A DNA stretch of 41,059 bases from H111-94 sp034436045 (GCA_034436045.1 DAOTVZ010000019.1:1-41059), one strand, 5' to 3'. Positions 27,301 through 35,413 are shown, counted from the stretch's first letter. Program-made: numbers and translations. The notes: generated by a model from the letters alone, not told the origin.

Positions 27301-28260
27301 CTCAAGACAACTCTCAGGTGTCCCCAACAACACTCGCTGTGTGGAGACGAGACGATTGAAAACAAAATCGAGGTAATCTTTTAAGTCCTGCGCCGAGAGT
27401 GACTTCATGTCGATCTTCTGCCCGCGACTATAGGCGATAGCATCCACCAGATACGCCGCCGACTTGAGATAATCACAAAAGATATCGCGCGCACGCGCCA
27501 GCACCTCGTCCTCGCGCTCCCACACAAAGGTATGGATCATGACCGAAACCTGGCCCGCCTGCGGATCATGGCCATGCTTCTCACGCGCCTCACGATATAA
27601 TTGCAGACGTTCGGATAGCTCCTCAATACCGTGGTTATACAGGTGCGTGAGCAAATTTGCACCAAGCTCGCCTGCCTTCATAAAGGTTTTGGGGTTGCCC
27701 GCCGCCGTAATCCAGATGGGTAGCTCTGGCTGTATAGGGATAGGATAAGTGCGGATAGAAACTTCTTTGCCATCGCCACCCACAGCCTGGATTGACTCAC
27801 CGCGCCACAGCTTGCGCACCGTTTCGATGGCCTGATACATTTCTTCCTGGCGATTGGCGTAATGTTCGGGGAATAACACAAAGTCCCCAGGGTGCCAGCC
27901 GGAAGCAAAACCTACACCCACTCTGCCGTTGGACAGGTTATCGACCATCGCCCACTCTTCTGCGACTCGAATCGGGTTATGCAGCGGCAATACTACACTA
28001 CCCGCGCGCAGGTGAATCTGGTGCGTCTCGCGGGCCAGCGCCGCCTGTAAGACAGCCGGATTGGGATAGAGCCAGCCATCTTTGGTAAAGTGACGTTCTG
28101 GAATCCAGATTGACGAGAAGCCGTGCTGGTCGGCAAAGCGCGCACTTTCGATCACCAGATGATACTTCTCGCTCATGACGTGGGGTGCTTCACTGCTCGC
28201 AAAGTAAATCAGCCCAAAGTCCATGCCCATCTGTTTTCCTTGCATTGGTTCCGATGCCAC
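24301..28260 (-). CDS. PKS subunit: LLM monooxygenase-DH(C half)-KR-ACP
   Basis: About 1319 residues from GTG 28260, which has GGAGGG five bases ahead; ATG 28311 would overlap the upstream gene. Residues 12-365 are a luciferase-like FMN monooxygenase of the natural-product type (MDFGLIYFASSEA, FSSIWIPERHF, ASGWHPGDFVLFPEHYANR). After a Ser/Gln linker, residues about 405-565 are the C-terminal hot dog of a PKS dehydratase (FYQRLETFGIQLSTSFRGI, HPALLDACFQ with the catalytic Asp) and nothing of the N-terminal hot dog. KR about 580-1085 has ITGGLWGLGFA, FSSGASLFGS and NYAAAGAFLD; the Tyr is present, but Asn of YxxxN is Gly. ACP about 1120-1190 (GLDSLMAIELK). The tail holds two copies of an LSxxEVxxLL helix, probably docking to the NRPS. 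Confidence 0.9.
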   Translation of the reverse strand: MASEPMQGKQMGMDFGLIYFASSEAPHVMSEKYHLVIESARFADQHGFSSIWIPERHFTKDGWLYPNPAVLQAALARETHQIHLRAGSVVLPLHNPIRVAEEWAMVDNLSNGRVGVGFASGWHPGDFVLFPEHYANRQEEMYQAIETVRKLWRGESIQAVGGDGKEVSIRTYPIPIQPELPIWITAAGNPKTFMKAGELGANLLTHLYNHGIEELSERLQLYREAREKHGHDPQAGQVSVMIHTFVWEREDEVLARARDIFCDYLKSAAYLVDAIAYSRGQKIDMKSLSAQDLKDYLDFVFNRLVSTQRVLLGTPESCLEVIARLKAIGVTEVACQMDFGLEPELVLRSLPYLNTLKELYKTRETAEVAEATKVANDSTGQSSSAPVISSSQPQTQVESQPANILQAIRQRCQEAVALDVFYQRLETFGIQLSTSFRGIEQLWRRVGEALGYIRLPANLVQDAAHYQIHPALLDACFQVMIASLPTAMGVGQEEALYLPTGLRSFRLYRRPDQSVWSHVTLTSGTGAQASVFEGDVHLLDSNGQLLAEAKGLRLQRSALSAQSPSQPVPVQLDESLFYELRWEPAAIEHAPLSGSVDGRWLVLIDSKGIGQHVADQLRVRGGHVIEVAPGYSYQVVRAGEQYRLNPDHPEHMQRLLSDLLAFDARPLRTVVHLWSLDIATTAELDSAALENQQGLGVGSALNLLQAMVKTTGAQHARFWCVTAGAQPVDDAPLAIAQAPLWGLGKTCAIEHPELWGGLIDIDPQATNETMATQLLEVFLRQHSEDQIAFRRGQSYVARMVRSERWSPRPLPIHADGSYLITGGLWGLGFAVARWLVQKGARHLILLGRTRLPARSEWGSVPTGSRMAQQIVYLRELEAMGAQVRYAAVDVANQAQLTAFVQELQQEQYPRVRGIFHAASVWQDQQGQSLVRPLLNLDQAAVKAVFGPKVVGTWLLYTLLKQDKPDFIVLFSSGASLFGSAAQGNYAAAGAFLDAFAHYLRSQGQPALSVDWGAVSEAGFGATSEGLRVHEYWETHGIQRITPAQVLAALELLIPQSVAQVGVLKLDWRLLRQFYSQLANLPLFAHLIDAIVADSDWSVTTPAQSSIQHQLAAVEASARQQVLETYLCEKVATVLRLSPSRIDLQQPLTTLGLDSLMAIELKNNVELELGIHIPIILLLQGPSISQFAGQLLPLLAEVGLPMIPAQASEATRTDTSSALTQREAEQLLAQLDQLSDDEVQHLLGSMMTEEHGDAAPTKGESEGPVEPTNGHKEQTNGHVQATQGQRQQDVTQLLNQIEQLSESEVDSLLKELVQEEESLQ
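24304..24600 (-). repeat. Duplicated C-terminal docking helix of the PKS subunit
   Basis: EQLLAQLDQLSDDEVQHLL and TQLLNQIEQLSESEVDSLL are two copies of the same amphipathic helix, separated by a Gly/Asn/His/Gln-rich linker of about 45 residues. They face the LSELSPEEKRALLAQLL helix that opens the NRPS. Confidence 0.6.
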
Positions 28261-28288
28261 AATGCCCTCCAAAATTACTGAACATCCT

Positions 28289-29422
28289 TTAGTGATGCCG
28301 AATCTCACCATTCACGTGCAAGGCCCATTGCTCGCGAGGTTGCTCCGGCATCCCTAAGGAATGACTATACACCTGGAAGGAGACATGTTTTTGTGCATCC
28401 GTTGAGAATACGACTTGAACATTCTGCACTCCCTGCTCCGGCACAAGCAGCAATTTCTTCAACTCTATCTCCTTGAGTTCATATGAGCCAGGCCCCAATG
28501 CCTCGCTGGCCGCCGCCTGTACCATTTCAATATAGGCCGAGATGGGAACAGCCATGATGCCCTGAATACGGTGATCTTGCAGATAGGGTAAACGCTGCTT
28601 CTCCAGGGCCGTCTCCCAGATGTGAATGCCCGTCGGAAACACCAGTTGCGTGTGAGAGCCAAGCAGTGGATGCCTGCTGTTGCCATTATGACCATTACGG
28701 TCAGCTTTTACCGGTGCAGTTGCAACAGGGCTGGATACCGGTGTTGCCTCTGACATCTCCTCCGGCTCAAACCAACAACGCTGACGGTCGAACGGATAGG
28801 TCGGCGTGGCGATACGGCGGCGCGCATAGTCGCCATCGAAACGCCGCCAATCGATTTCCACTCCTTTGACATAGAGAGCGCCTACCGTTTGTAACAACAC
28901 ATCCCAATCATCACGATCTTTTTGTAGCGACGGCAACCAGCTTACCGCTTGCTCCGGTATACAACGCCGCCCCATACCAATCAGTGTAGCGCCTGGCCCA
29001 ATTTCTATAAATAGCTCGCAGTGCTGCTCCGCCAGCGTCCGCATCCCAGCAGCGAATTGAACCGCATTGCGCGTCTGCTGCCGCCAATAATGGGCTTCCA
29101 GCGTATCGCCTGCCTTGAACAAGTTACCTGTCAAATTAGATACAAGCGGAATACGTAGAGGCTGCTGCGGTATCTCACCGGCCACTTTTTCGTAAGCATC
29201 AAGCATTGGCTCCATCAGAGGCGAATGGAAGGCATGCGAAACCGTCATGGGATGTGTTACCAGCCCTTCGGATTCCAACTGCTGTCTGAGTTGCTCAATA
29301 GCCGTGCTCCGACCGGACAACACAGTATTATTGGGGCCGTTGATCGCTGCAATCGCCACGCTGTCGGCAAACGGAGCCATAGCCCGCTCAATGCGTGTCG
29401 GCTCAGCGAAGACCACCAGCAT
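28289..29422 (-). CDS. PKS continuation: AT (C part)-DH (N half), downstream of an amber codon
   Basis: In frame with the FAAL-KS gene and separated from it only by TAG at 29441-29443. ATG 29422 is the first start after the stop, with GGAG nine bases before it. Residues 1-200 finish the acyltransferase: AINGPNNTVLSG, then VSHAFHSPLM, whose HAFH motif points to malonyl-CoA. After the post-AT linker (TPTYPFDRQRCWF) comes the N-terminal hot dog of a dehydratase, RHPLLGSHTQL and LQDHRIQGIMAVPISAY (HxxxGxxxxP, catalytic His at 28571-28573). The protein ends in WALHVNGEIRHH exactly where the second hot dog should follow. That half is encoded in the next gene behind an LLM domain. Confidence 0.88.
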   Translation of the reverse strand: MLVVFAEPTRIERAMAPFADSVAIAAINGPNNTVLSGRSTAIEQLRQQLESEGLVTHPMTVSHAFHSPLMEPMLDAYEKVAGEIPQQPLRIPLVSNLTGNLFKAGDTLEAHYWRQQTRNAVQFAAGMRTLAEQHCELFIEIGPGATLIGMGRRCIPEQAVSWLPSLQKDRDDWDVLLQTVGALYVKGVEIDWRRFDGDYARRRIATPTYPFDRQRCWFEPEEMSEATPVSSPVATAPVKADRNGHNGNSRHPLLGSHTQLVFPTGIHIWETALEKQRLPYLQDHRIQGIMAVPISAYIEMVQAAASEALGPGSYELKEIELKKLLLVPEQGVQNVQVVFSTDAQKHVSFQVYSHSLGMPEQPREQWALHVNGEIRHH

Positions 29423-29440
29423 GCTGCCGCGCTCCGGTAA

Positions 29441-32400
29441 CTACTGCATCAAGCGTCCACGCGCTGCGATTAATTTTAAGCCATCATGCAGACTTAATGC
29501 CCCGGCTATGCAGGCCGCGACATACTCACCAACGCTATGGCCCATCACCACATCAGGTTCGATGCCCCAGGAACGCCAGAGTTCGGCCAGCGCATATTCC
29601 AGCGCGAAGAGCGCCGGTTGCGTGTAAGCCGTCTCGTGCAGAGGGGGCGTGACACCGGGGTCAGGATAGAGTACCGACAGCAATGGTTGCTCAAGATAGG
29701 CACGCAATATCTGGTCACATTGCTCCAACGCGCGCCGGAAGGTCGGCTGCGTCTCATAAAGCTGGCGTCCCATACCAACATATTGCGATCCCTGCCCGGT
29801 GAAGAGGAAGGCGATACCGCCGCGTGCTTTCCCTGATACTTTACCTTGCTGTACACCTTGCCCTATGCTGCCCTCGGTGAAGCTGCGCAGACGCTCCTGT
29901 AACTGCGAAACGGTTGTAGCTTGCACTGCCAGGCGATGTGCAAAGTGATTACGACCAACATTGGTCGTGTAGGCCACATCAGCAACCGAAATCAAGGGAT
30001 TGTCGGCACAGAAACGGGCATAGCGCTCGGCCAGTTTGCGCAAGGCCATCTCGCTTTGCGCTGAGAGCGTCAATAGGTGCATGGTGCGCTCAAACTCGCT
30101 CAGCGGTGTCGTCTGACGTGCCGCCTCCTCGACAATTACATGGACATTGGTGCCACCAAAGCCAAAGGCGCTGACACCCGCGAGACGGCGCTTACTCTCC
30201 GGCCACGCCTGCCGTTCACGAGGAATCATGAAACTCGTACCATCCAGCGAGATATGCTGATTGAGCTTCTTAAAGTTGATATGCGGCGGAATCTCACCGT
30301 GCTGCAAGCTCAACACCACTTTGATCAGGCCCGCAATACCAGCCGCTGACTCCAGGTGGCCAATATTGGTCTTTACTGAACCGATCACACAGGTTTGTTC
30401 GGGGCTGCGTCCTGGCATCAGCACATTTTTCAAGGACTCGAACTCAATCGGATCGCCGAGCGGTGTGCTGGAGCCATGCGTCTCCACATAGTTGATCTGC
30501 TGCGGCGTCACACCCGCGTTGCGCAGCGCCTGCCGAATCACCGCCTCCTGCGCGGGGCCATTAGGAGCAGTCAGGCCATTGCTGCGGCCATCCTGGTTGA
30601 CCGCTGAGCCACGAATGACCGCCAGCACCGGGTCGCCATCACGCAATGCGTTGGTCAGCGGCTTCAACACAACCATGCCGCAGCCTTCGGAGCGCACATA
30701 ACCATCGGCATCATCATCAAAGGTCTTACAGCGGCCATCAGAGGATAACATCTGCGCCTGCGAGAAGGCCACCGTCAGATCGGGCGTCAGGATGACATTG
30801 ACGCCTCCGGCCAATGCCACCTCACATTCACCACTGCGCAAGCTCTGACAGGCCATATGTACTGCGACCAGCGAAGACGAACAGGCCGTATCAATCGCCA
30901 CGCTGGGACCACGCAGGTCAAAGAAGTAAGAGAGGCGATTGGCGGCAATACTATGGGCATTGCCAGTACCAAGATAGGCATCGATCAGGCGGGGATCATT
31001 CTTGCGCAGATGCGCGTAGTCGTTGCTGCTGATGCCCACAAAGACACCCGTCTGGCTGCCCGCCAGCGTATCAGGTGCGATACCTGCCGTCTCCAACGCC
31101 TCCCATGAAACCTCTAACAAGAGGCGCTGCTGTGGGTCCATGTGCGCCGCTTCGCGCGGTGAGATTCTAAAGAACGAGGGATCGAACAAATCGATGTCAT
31201 GCAAGAACCCACCCCAGCGCGTGTGCATCTTGCCGGGGGTGCCGCGCTTCGTATCGTAGAACGCCTGTAAGTCCCAACGATCCTTCGGCACCTCCGTAAT
31301 GCCATCTTTACCCTCACGTAGCAAATGCCAAAAACTCTCCGGGTCGTCTGCCCCTGGGAAACGACAGCCAATCCCAATAATAGCAATCGCCTCGTTGGCC
31401 GTTTCGCGGTTGCGCTGACCCGCCATACTTTCTTCTGTAATGGGAGCCTCACCGGATAAGTAACGAGCCAGCGCATCGATAGTGGGATAGTCGTAGGCCA
31501 GCGTTGGTGACAGATCGCGCCCCAACCATGTCTCCAGGTCTGCCGTCAGACTGACGGCCTGCACCGAGTCCATGCCATAATGCGCGAAGGGCACACGGCT
31601 GTCGATATCACGGGGATTGACCTCCAGGCGCTCGGCGATCTGTGCGATCAACCAAGCCTGTATCTCATCCTTCGTCTTCCCCGTCTCCGTAGCCGGAGCG
31701 GCAGCCATAGCCTCGGCAGCACTTTCTTTGACCGGTGTCTCTTCATCAATTGCGGACTGGCCCAGCGTCCACGCATAAACGGTTTCCAACGTTTGCGTCA
31801 AGAACGCCTCGCGGCAGCCACGCCGTTGCACTTTGCCACTAGAGGTTTTGAGGATACTGCCGGGTTTAATCAGCGTGATGCTATACGTCTGTAGCTCGTG
31901 CTGCTCCGCAACCGCCTGCCGAATGCTGCTCACGATCTCATCCATGTTGCCGCGCAGATACTGGCGCTCAATCTCAGCAACAATTACAAGTTGCTCGCTA
32001 CCCCTGACCTCGACCGAGAAGGCGGCAACACAACTGGAACGCACAGCAGCATGGCTGCGCTCAACCGTGCGCTCAATATCCTGTGGATAGTGATTGCTAC
32101 CACGAATGATAATCAGGTCCTTGAGGCGGCCCGTGATGAACAGTTCACCGTTATAAAGGAAGCCGAGATCGCCAGTCCGCATAAAAGGGCCAGCATTACT
32201 ATCGGCCAGACGCGCTCGAAACGTATATTCGGTTTCTTCAGGACGCCGCCAATAGCCTTGCGTAATGCTAGGGCCGCTCACCCAGATTTCCCCCACTTCA
32301 CCAGGGGCACAGGGACGCAACGTCTCGGTATTAACCACAACCACCTGCTGTTCTTGCAGCGGCTGACCAAGACTTACCAGCGTATTCTTCTCCGCCTCAA

Positions 32401-33508
32401 CTGTTGTTAAGGGCACCTCACGTGCACGATTCTGTTCCAGCACACGGTTATCAAAGGCGACCGTGCGACTACCGCGCGTGCCACAAACGAAGAGTGTTGC
32501 CTCCGCCAGACCATAACAGGGCAAGAAAGCCTCACGGCGGAAACCACAGACAGCAAAAGCCTCCGCAAAGCGTGCCAGCGTCTCCGGTCGCACCGGCTCA
32601 GCGCCATTGGCGGCCGAAACCCAGGAACTCAGGTCCAACGTTGCTTTCTGCTCCGGCGTAATTTTGCGCACACACAGATCATAGGCAAAGTTCGGGCCGC
32701 CGCTCAGCGTCGCTCTGTAACGCGTAATTGCCTGCAACCAGCGAATGGGACGCTGCAAAAATGCCGTCGGGGCCATAATGGTCGCTTCATAACCGGCGTA
32801 CAGCGGCTGAATGATGCCACCGATCAGGCCCAGGTCATGATAGAGAGGCAACCAGCTCACCACATGGGCGTCTTCCGGTTGCTGGCAAGCTTGCTGCACT
32901 AAAGATGAGTTAAACAACAGATTGCCGTGACTGACCATGACTCCCTTGGGCATGCCGGTAGAACCCGATGTGTATTGGAGAAATGCCAGCGTGTCACTGC
33001 CAATATCAGGTTCGCGCCACTGCTCCGCTGCCTCGATTGACAGGCTGCCGGTATCAATAATCGGCAGACGCTGCAACTCCGGCGATAACGCTAGCAACCC
33101 CTCAACCTTCGATTGCAGGGCTGAGGTGGTTAAAATGATCGAAACCTGCGCGTCATTGGCAATATTGCGAAAACGTTGCAGATTGCGGTCTGACCGCACA
33201 GCCGTCGGTGGATAAATAGGAACAGCGATAATACCAGCATAGAGACAACCAAAAAATGCTGCAATGAATTCCAATCCCGACGGATAAATAAGCAATGCAC
33301 GCTCACCCCTACCTGCATAGGTAGAGAGTTGTACGGCGATAGCGCGGGCCAGGCGATCCAGTGCCGAGAACGTCAGATGGTCTTTCTCGTTCTCTCCATC
33401 TTGAAGAAAAGAGTAGACGCGCCTGTCGGGAGATTGGGTCGCCCGCCAGCGAAGAAGCTCAACAAGCGTTCGACGCTCAGAAGAAGGTAGAGAAATATTT
33501 TTACTCAA
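29441..33508 (-). CDS. PKS loading/extension subunit: FAAL-ACP-KS-AT (interrupted by TAG)
   Basis: 1355 residues up to an in-frame amber codon. Residues 1-590 are a fatty acyl-AMP ligase (LQYTSGSTGMPKGVMVSHGNL, SWLPLYHDLGLIGGIIQPLYAGY), which adenylates a fatty acid and loads it on the ACP at about 620-695 (HYGMDSVQAVSL). The ketosynthase follows at about 705-1130 with DTACSSS, the His of VETHGSSTPLGDP and the His of KTNIGHLESAAG. The acyltransferase starts at about 1240 (FLFTGQGSQYVGMG) and has the nucleophile GHSVGEY, then breaks after RGRLMQ, where relatives continue with a Glu or Gln and LP. The start is TTG 33508; an ATG just upstream is out of frame. A promoter lies at 33602-33630. The first gene of the operon. 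Confidence 0.9.
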   Translation of the reverse strand: MSKNISLPSSERRTLVELLRWRATQSPDRRVYSFLQDGENEKDHLTFSALDRLARAIAVQLSTYAGRGERALLIYPSGLEFIAAFFGCLYAGIIAVPIYPPTAVRSDRNLQRFRNIANDAQVSIILTTSALQSKVEGLLALSPELQRLPIIDTGSLSIEAAEQWREPDIGSDTLAFLQYTSGSTGMPKGVMVSHGNLLFNSSLVQQACQQPEDAHVVSWLPLYHDLGLIGGIIQPLYAGYEATIMAPTAFLQRPIRWLQAITRYRATLSGGPNFAYDLCVRKITPEQKATLDLSSWVSAANGAEPVRPETLARFAEAFAVCGFRREAFLPCYGLAEATLFVCGTRGSRTVAFDNRVLEQNRAREVPLTTVEAEKNTLVSLGQPLQEQQVVVVNTETLRPCAPGEVGEIWVSGPSITQGYWRRPEETEYTFRARLADSNAGPFMRTGDLGFLYNGELFITGRLKDLIIIRGSNHYPQDIERTVERSHAAVRSSCVAAFSVEVRGSEQLVIVAEIERQYLRGNMDEIVSSIRQAVAEQHELQTYSITLIKPGSILKTSSGKVQRRGCREAFLTQTLETVYAWTLGQSAIDEETPVKESAAEAMAAAPATETGKTKDEIQAWLIAQIAERLEVNPRDIDSRVPFAHYGMDSVQAVSLTADLETWLGRDLSPTLAYDYPTIDALARYLSGEAPITEESMAGQRNRETANEAIAIIGIGCRFPGADDPESFWHLLREGKDGITEVPKDRWDLQAFYDTKRGTPGKMHTRWGGFLHDIDLFDPSFFRISPREAAHMDPQQRLLLEVSWEALETAGIAPDTLAGSQTGVFVGISSNDYAHLRKNDPRLIDAYLGTGNAHSIAANRLSYFFDLRGPSVAIDTACSSSLVAVHMACQSLRSGECEVALAGGVNVILTPDLTVAFSQAQMLSSDGRCKTFDDDADGYVRSEGCGMVVLKPLTNALRDGDPVLAVIRGSAVNQDGRSNGLTAPNGPAQEAVIRQALRNAGVTPQQINYVETHGSSTPLGDPIEFESLKNVLMPGRSPEQTCVIGSVKTNIGHLESAAGIAGLIKVVLSLQHGEIPPHINFKKLNQHISLDGTSFMIPRERQAWPESKRRLAGVSAFGFGGTNVHVIVEEAARQTTPLSEFERTMHLLTLSAQSEMALRKLAERYARFCADNPLISVADVAYTTNVGRNHFAHRLAVQATTVSQLQERLRSFTEGSIGQGVQQGKVSGKARGGIAFLFTGQGSQYVGMGRQLYETQPTFRRALEQCDQILRAYLEQPLLSVLYPDPGVTPPLHETAYTQPALFALEYALAELWRSWGIEPDVVMGHSVGEYVAACIAGALSLHDGLKLIAARGRLMQ

Positions 33509-33601
33509 GGCTCATGCTTCTAGGCAGGCATACAGGGCCGCTTACTACAAAGAACAGAAAAATAAAAGAAAAGTGCGATGAATCTAATCCCCCTATGTGA
33601 A

Positions 33602-33630
33602 ACTGTACAATAGAACTTGATGGCTGTCAA
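33602..33630 (-). promoter_or_regulatory. Promoter of the PKS-NRPS operon
   Basis: On the minus strand TTGACA (33625-33630) and TACAGT (33602-33607) have a 17-bp spacer. This predicts a leader of about 85 bases before the TTG start of the FAAL gene. Confidence 0.5.
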
Positions 33631-33668
33631 TCGCAATGCCCTCCCATAGTGCCACTATTATGGACAGC
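33623..33668. promoter_or_regulatory. Nested palindromes upstream of the PKS-NRPS promoter
   Basis: ATAGTG-C-CACTAT (33646-33658) is a perfect 13-base dyad. It is framed by GCTGTC (33623-33628) and GACAGC (33663-33668), which overlap and flank the -35 region. A regulator site for the operon is plausible. Confidence 0.4.
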
Positions 33669-34248
33669 TATACCCCCCCACACAAAACTGTGATACATCC
33701 GGTATGGCCAACATAGCATTACTATATTACGTAAAATCGTAAACAGCAAGGTATAGCCCCATGTGTGGCAACACTTCTCACCCTCTCAAAGAAAGGCTGC
33801 TTTAACGCTATCCGACCATCACCATTTACTTATATAACACATCAACACTAGTTTATATAACATCAGCAAGGAGGAAGTTATGCCCGATTGGTGAAACATC
33901 ACCCCCGCTATTGAGGCTGGTTTCTCACGCAGCACCTTACATAAGATTGCAAGCCTTTTTAGAAGACAACTGGCTTCTCTTAGAGAAGACCGTAACTTAC
34001 AAGCGTCCAGACAAGCTTACTACTGTTTAAAATATTTACTTCTTTTTCTTGTTTTACCATATATACCATAGAACTATAATTTTCTCTGCAAAGATAGAGT
34101 AAATCTATATGTAACCGGCAACAAAGCCTTAATCCCTATACTTTCTCCTAGATAGATCGTGTGCCAGATCGAAGGCTCTGTGACAAAACCTACCATCTAA
34201 CGTGGCTGTCAAGCATTGCAGGAATGATGAGACATCGCTTTCCAGAGG
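33669..34248. other. AT-rich gene-free region with repeats and a tiny translated-looking frame
   Basis: No gene with family resemblance. TTATATAACA occurs at 33830-33839 and again at 33853-33862. A strong AAGGAGG (33868-33874) precedes ATG 33880, which reads MPDW and then TGA; beyond the TGA the same frame stays open for 58 codons to TAG at 34069-34071. Several A/T tracts follow. Confidence 0.35.
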
Positions 34249-34296
34249 ATACGTCTATTTGCACATACGTATGTGCATTCGAGTAGACGACGGTAT
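34249..34296. promoter_or_regulatory. 18-bp perfect palindrome within a larger stem
   Basis: TGCACATACGTATGTGCA (34260-34277) is fully self-complementary and is flanked by CGTCTA (34252-34257) and TAGACG (34284-34289). It lies 116 bases before the secreted-protein gene. Half-sites TGCACA/TGTGCA equal those of the LacI operators at 8390 and 8433, but with a wider centre. Confidence 0.5.
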
Positions 34297-34338
34297 GTCA
34301 CAGGCCAACAAATTTCTGGCTCATGAATATCGCTGAAC

Positions 34339-34361
34339 ATGATGTGCTTATACCACATCAT
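34339..34361 (+). promoter_or_regulatory. Leader stem-loop before the secreted-protein gene
   Basis: ATGATGTG (34339-34346), a 7-base loop and CACATCAT (34354-34361) give a perfect 8-bp hairpin 20 bases upstream of the ribosome binding site (AAGGAG at 34381). It may affect mRNA stability or translation. Confidence 0.4.
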
Positions 34362-34392
34362 ACATTTACACCACACCATAAAGGAGCAATTC

Positions 34393-35304
34393 ATGACAAG
34401 ACGAGGATTCTCACGCATCGCCTCCTGCGCGGTGATCGCTGCCCTCGCCCTCCTGGCGCTGTTGCCAGCCAGCGCCTCTGCTGCCGGAGTGCTGCCCCTT
34501 TCCAGCCATCACCATCGGCCACATTTCTTCTACCATCGTCAGGCCTACCACGCCGCCTTCGCTGCTGCAAGTAGCAACAATCTGGCCTATGGCGGTGGGC
34601 CGGTCATGGGAGGTACGACCAACGTCTACGCCATTTTCTGGGAACCCACCGGTAGTGTCTCTGCCAACTACAACAGCCTGATTGAACGATACTTTAATGA
34701 TGTAGGAGGTTCGCCGCTCTACCATAACAACACGCAATACACCGACTCAAATGGCAATGTACCATCGAACACACACCTCGCCGGTACCTGGGTCGATACA
34801 ACTGCTTACCCGGAGAGTCCGTTGCTCGATAGTGACATTCAGAACGAGGTTACAAACGCGATGAACGCCAACGGCTGGTCGGCGGGCATCGATAACATCT
34901 TCTTCGTGTTCCTGGAACAGAATCAAGACCTCTGTTTCGATAGTTCATACAGCCAGTGTGCCTCGAACAGCTTCTGTGCTTATCACAACTACTTCGGCAC
35001 GGATACCATCTACGCGGCGATGCCATATGCCGCCAGCTTCTCGTGCAATCCCGGCTCCAGCCCCAATAACGATGATGCCGACCAGACCATCAATGTTACC
35101 TCGCACGAACAGATGGAGGCCGCGACCGACCCACTCCTCAACGCCTGGACAGATTCCAGCGGGCAGGAGATTGGCGACAAGTGTGCCTGGCAGTTCGGCC
35201 CACTAGACGCTGCCGGTGGAGATGTCAACTGGAATGGTGACGAATACATCGTGCAGGAAGAGTGGGATAACGCAGTCGGCGGCTGCGTTCTCACCGGGCC
35301 GTAA
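34393..35304 (+). CDS. Secreted HE-motif protein (EXORDIUM/phosphate-induced-like)
   Basis: 303 residues from ATG 34393, placed six bases after AAGGAGC; an ATG at 34339 lies in the leader hairpin. The N-terminus is a Sec signal peptide (RRGFSRIASCAVIAALALLALLPASASA). The mature part has GGGPVMGGTTNVYAIFWEPTGS, then SLIERYFNDVGGSPLY, and near the end NVTSHEQMEAATDPLLNAW followed by GQEIGDKCAW. This order resembles secreted bacterial proteins related to plant EXORDIUM/phi-1, in which the SHExxEAxTDP segment looks like a metal-binding site. Several cysteines could form disulfides, in line with the VKOR system elsewhere in the window. Whether it is an active protease is not known. Confidence 0.75.
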   Translation: MTRRGFSRIASCAVIAALALLALLPASASAAGVLPLSSHHHRPHFFYHRQAYHAAFAAASSNNLAYGGGPVMGGTTNVYAIFWEPTGSVSANYNSLIERYFNDVGGSPLYHNNTQYTDSNGNVPSNTHLAGTWVDTTAYPESPLLDSDIQNEVTNAMNANGWSAGIDNIFFVFLEQNQDLCFDSSYSQCASNSFCAYHNYFGTDTIYAAMPYAASFSCNPGSSPNNDDADQTINVTSHEQMEAATDPLLNAWTDSSGQEIGDKCAWQFGPLDAAGGDVNWNGDEYIVQEEWDNAVGGCVLTGP

Positions 35305-35314
35305 GCAAAAACAT

Positions 35315-35374
35315 CTATCAAGACCGGACGGCAAGGTCAACTTCCACCCTGACCCTTGCCGCCGACCCTGATAG
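35315..35374. terminator. Long imperfect hairpin after the secreted-protein gene
   Basis: CTATCA...CGGCAAGGTCA pairs with TGACCCTTGCCG...TGATAG around a 9-base loop, interrupted by a few mismatches and a one-base bulge. Position 10 bases past the stop suits transcription termination, although no T-run follows. Confidence 0.55.
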
Positions 35375-35413
35375 AACGCTGCAACACATCAACCACTGGA
35401 GAGCAGTCTCACG

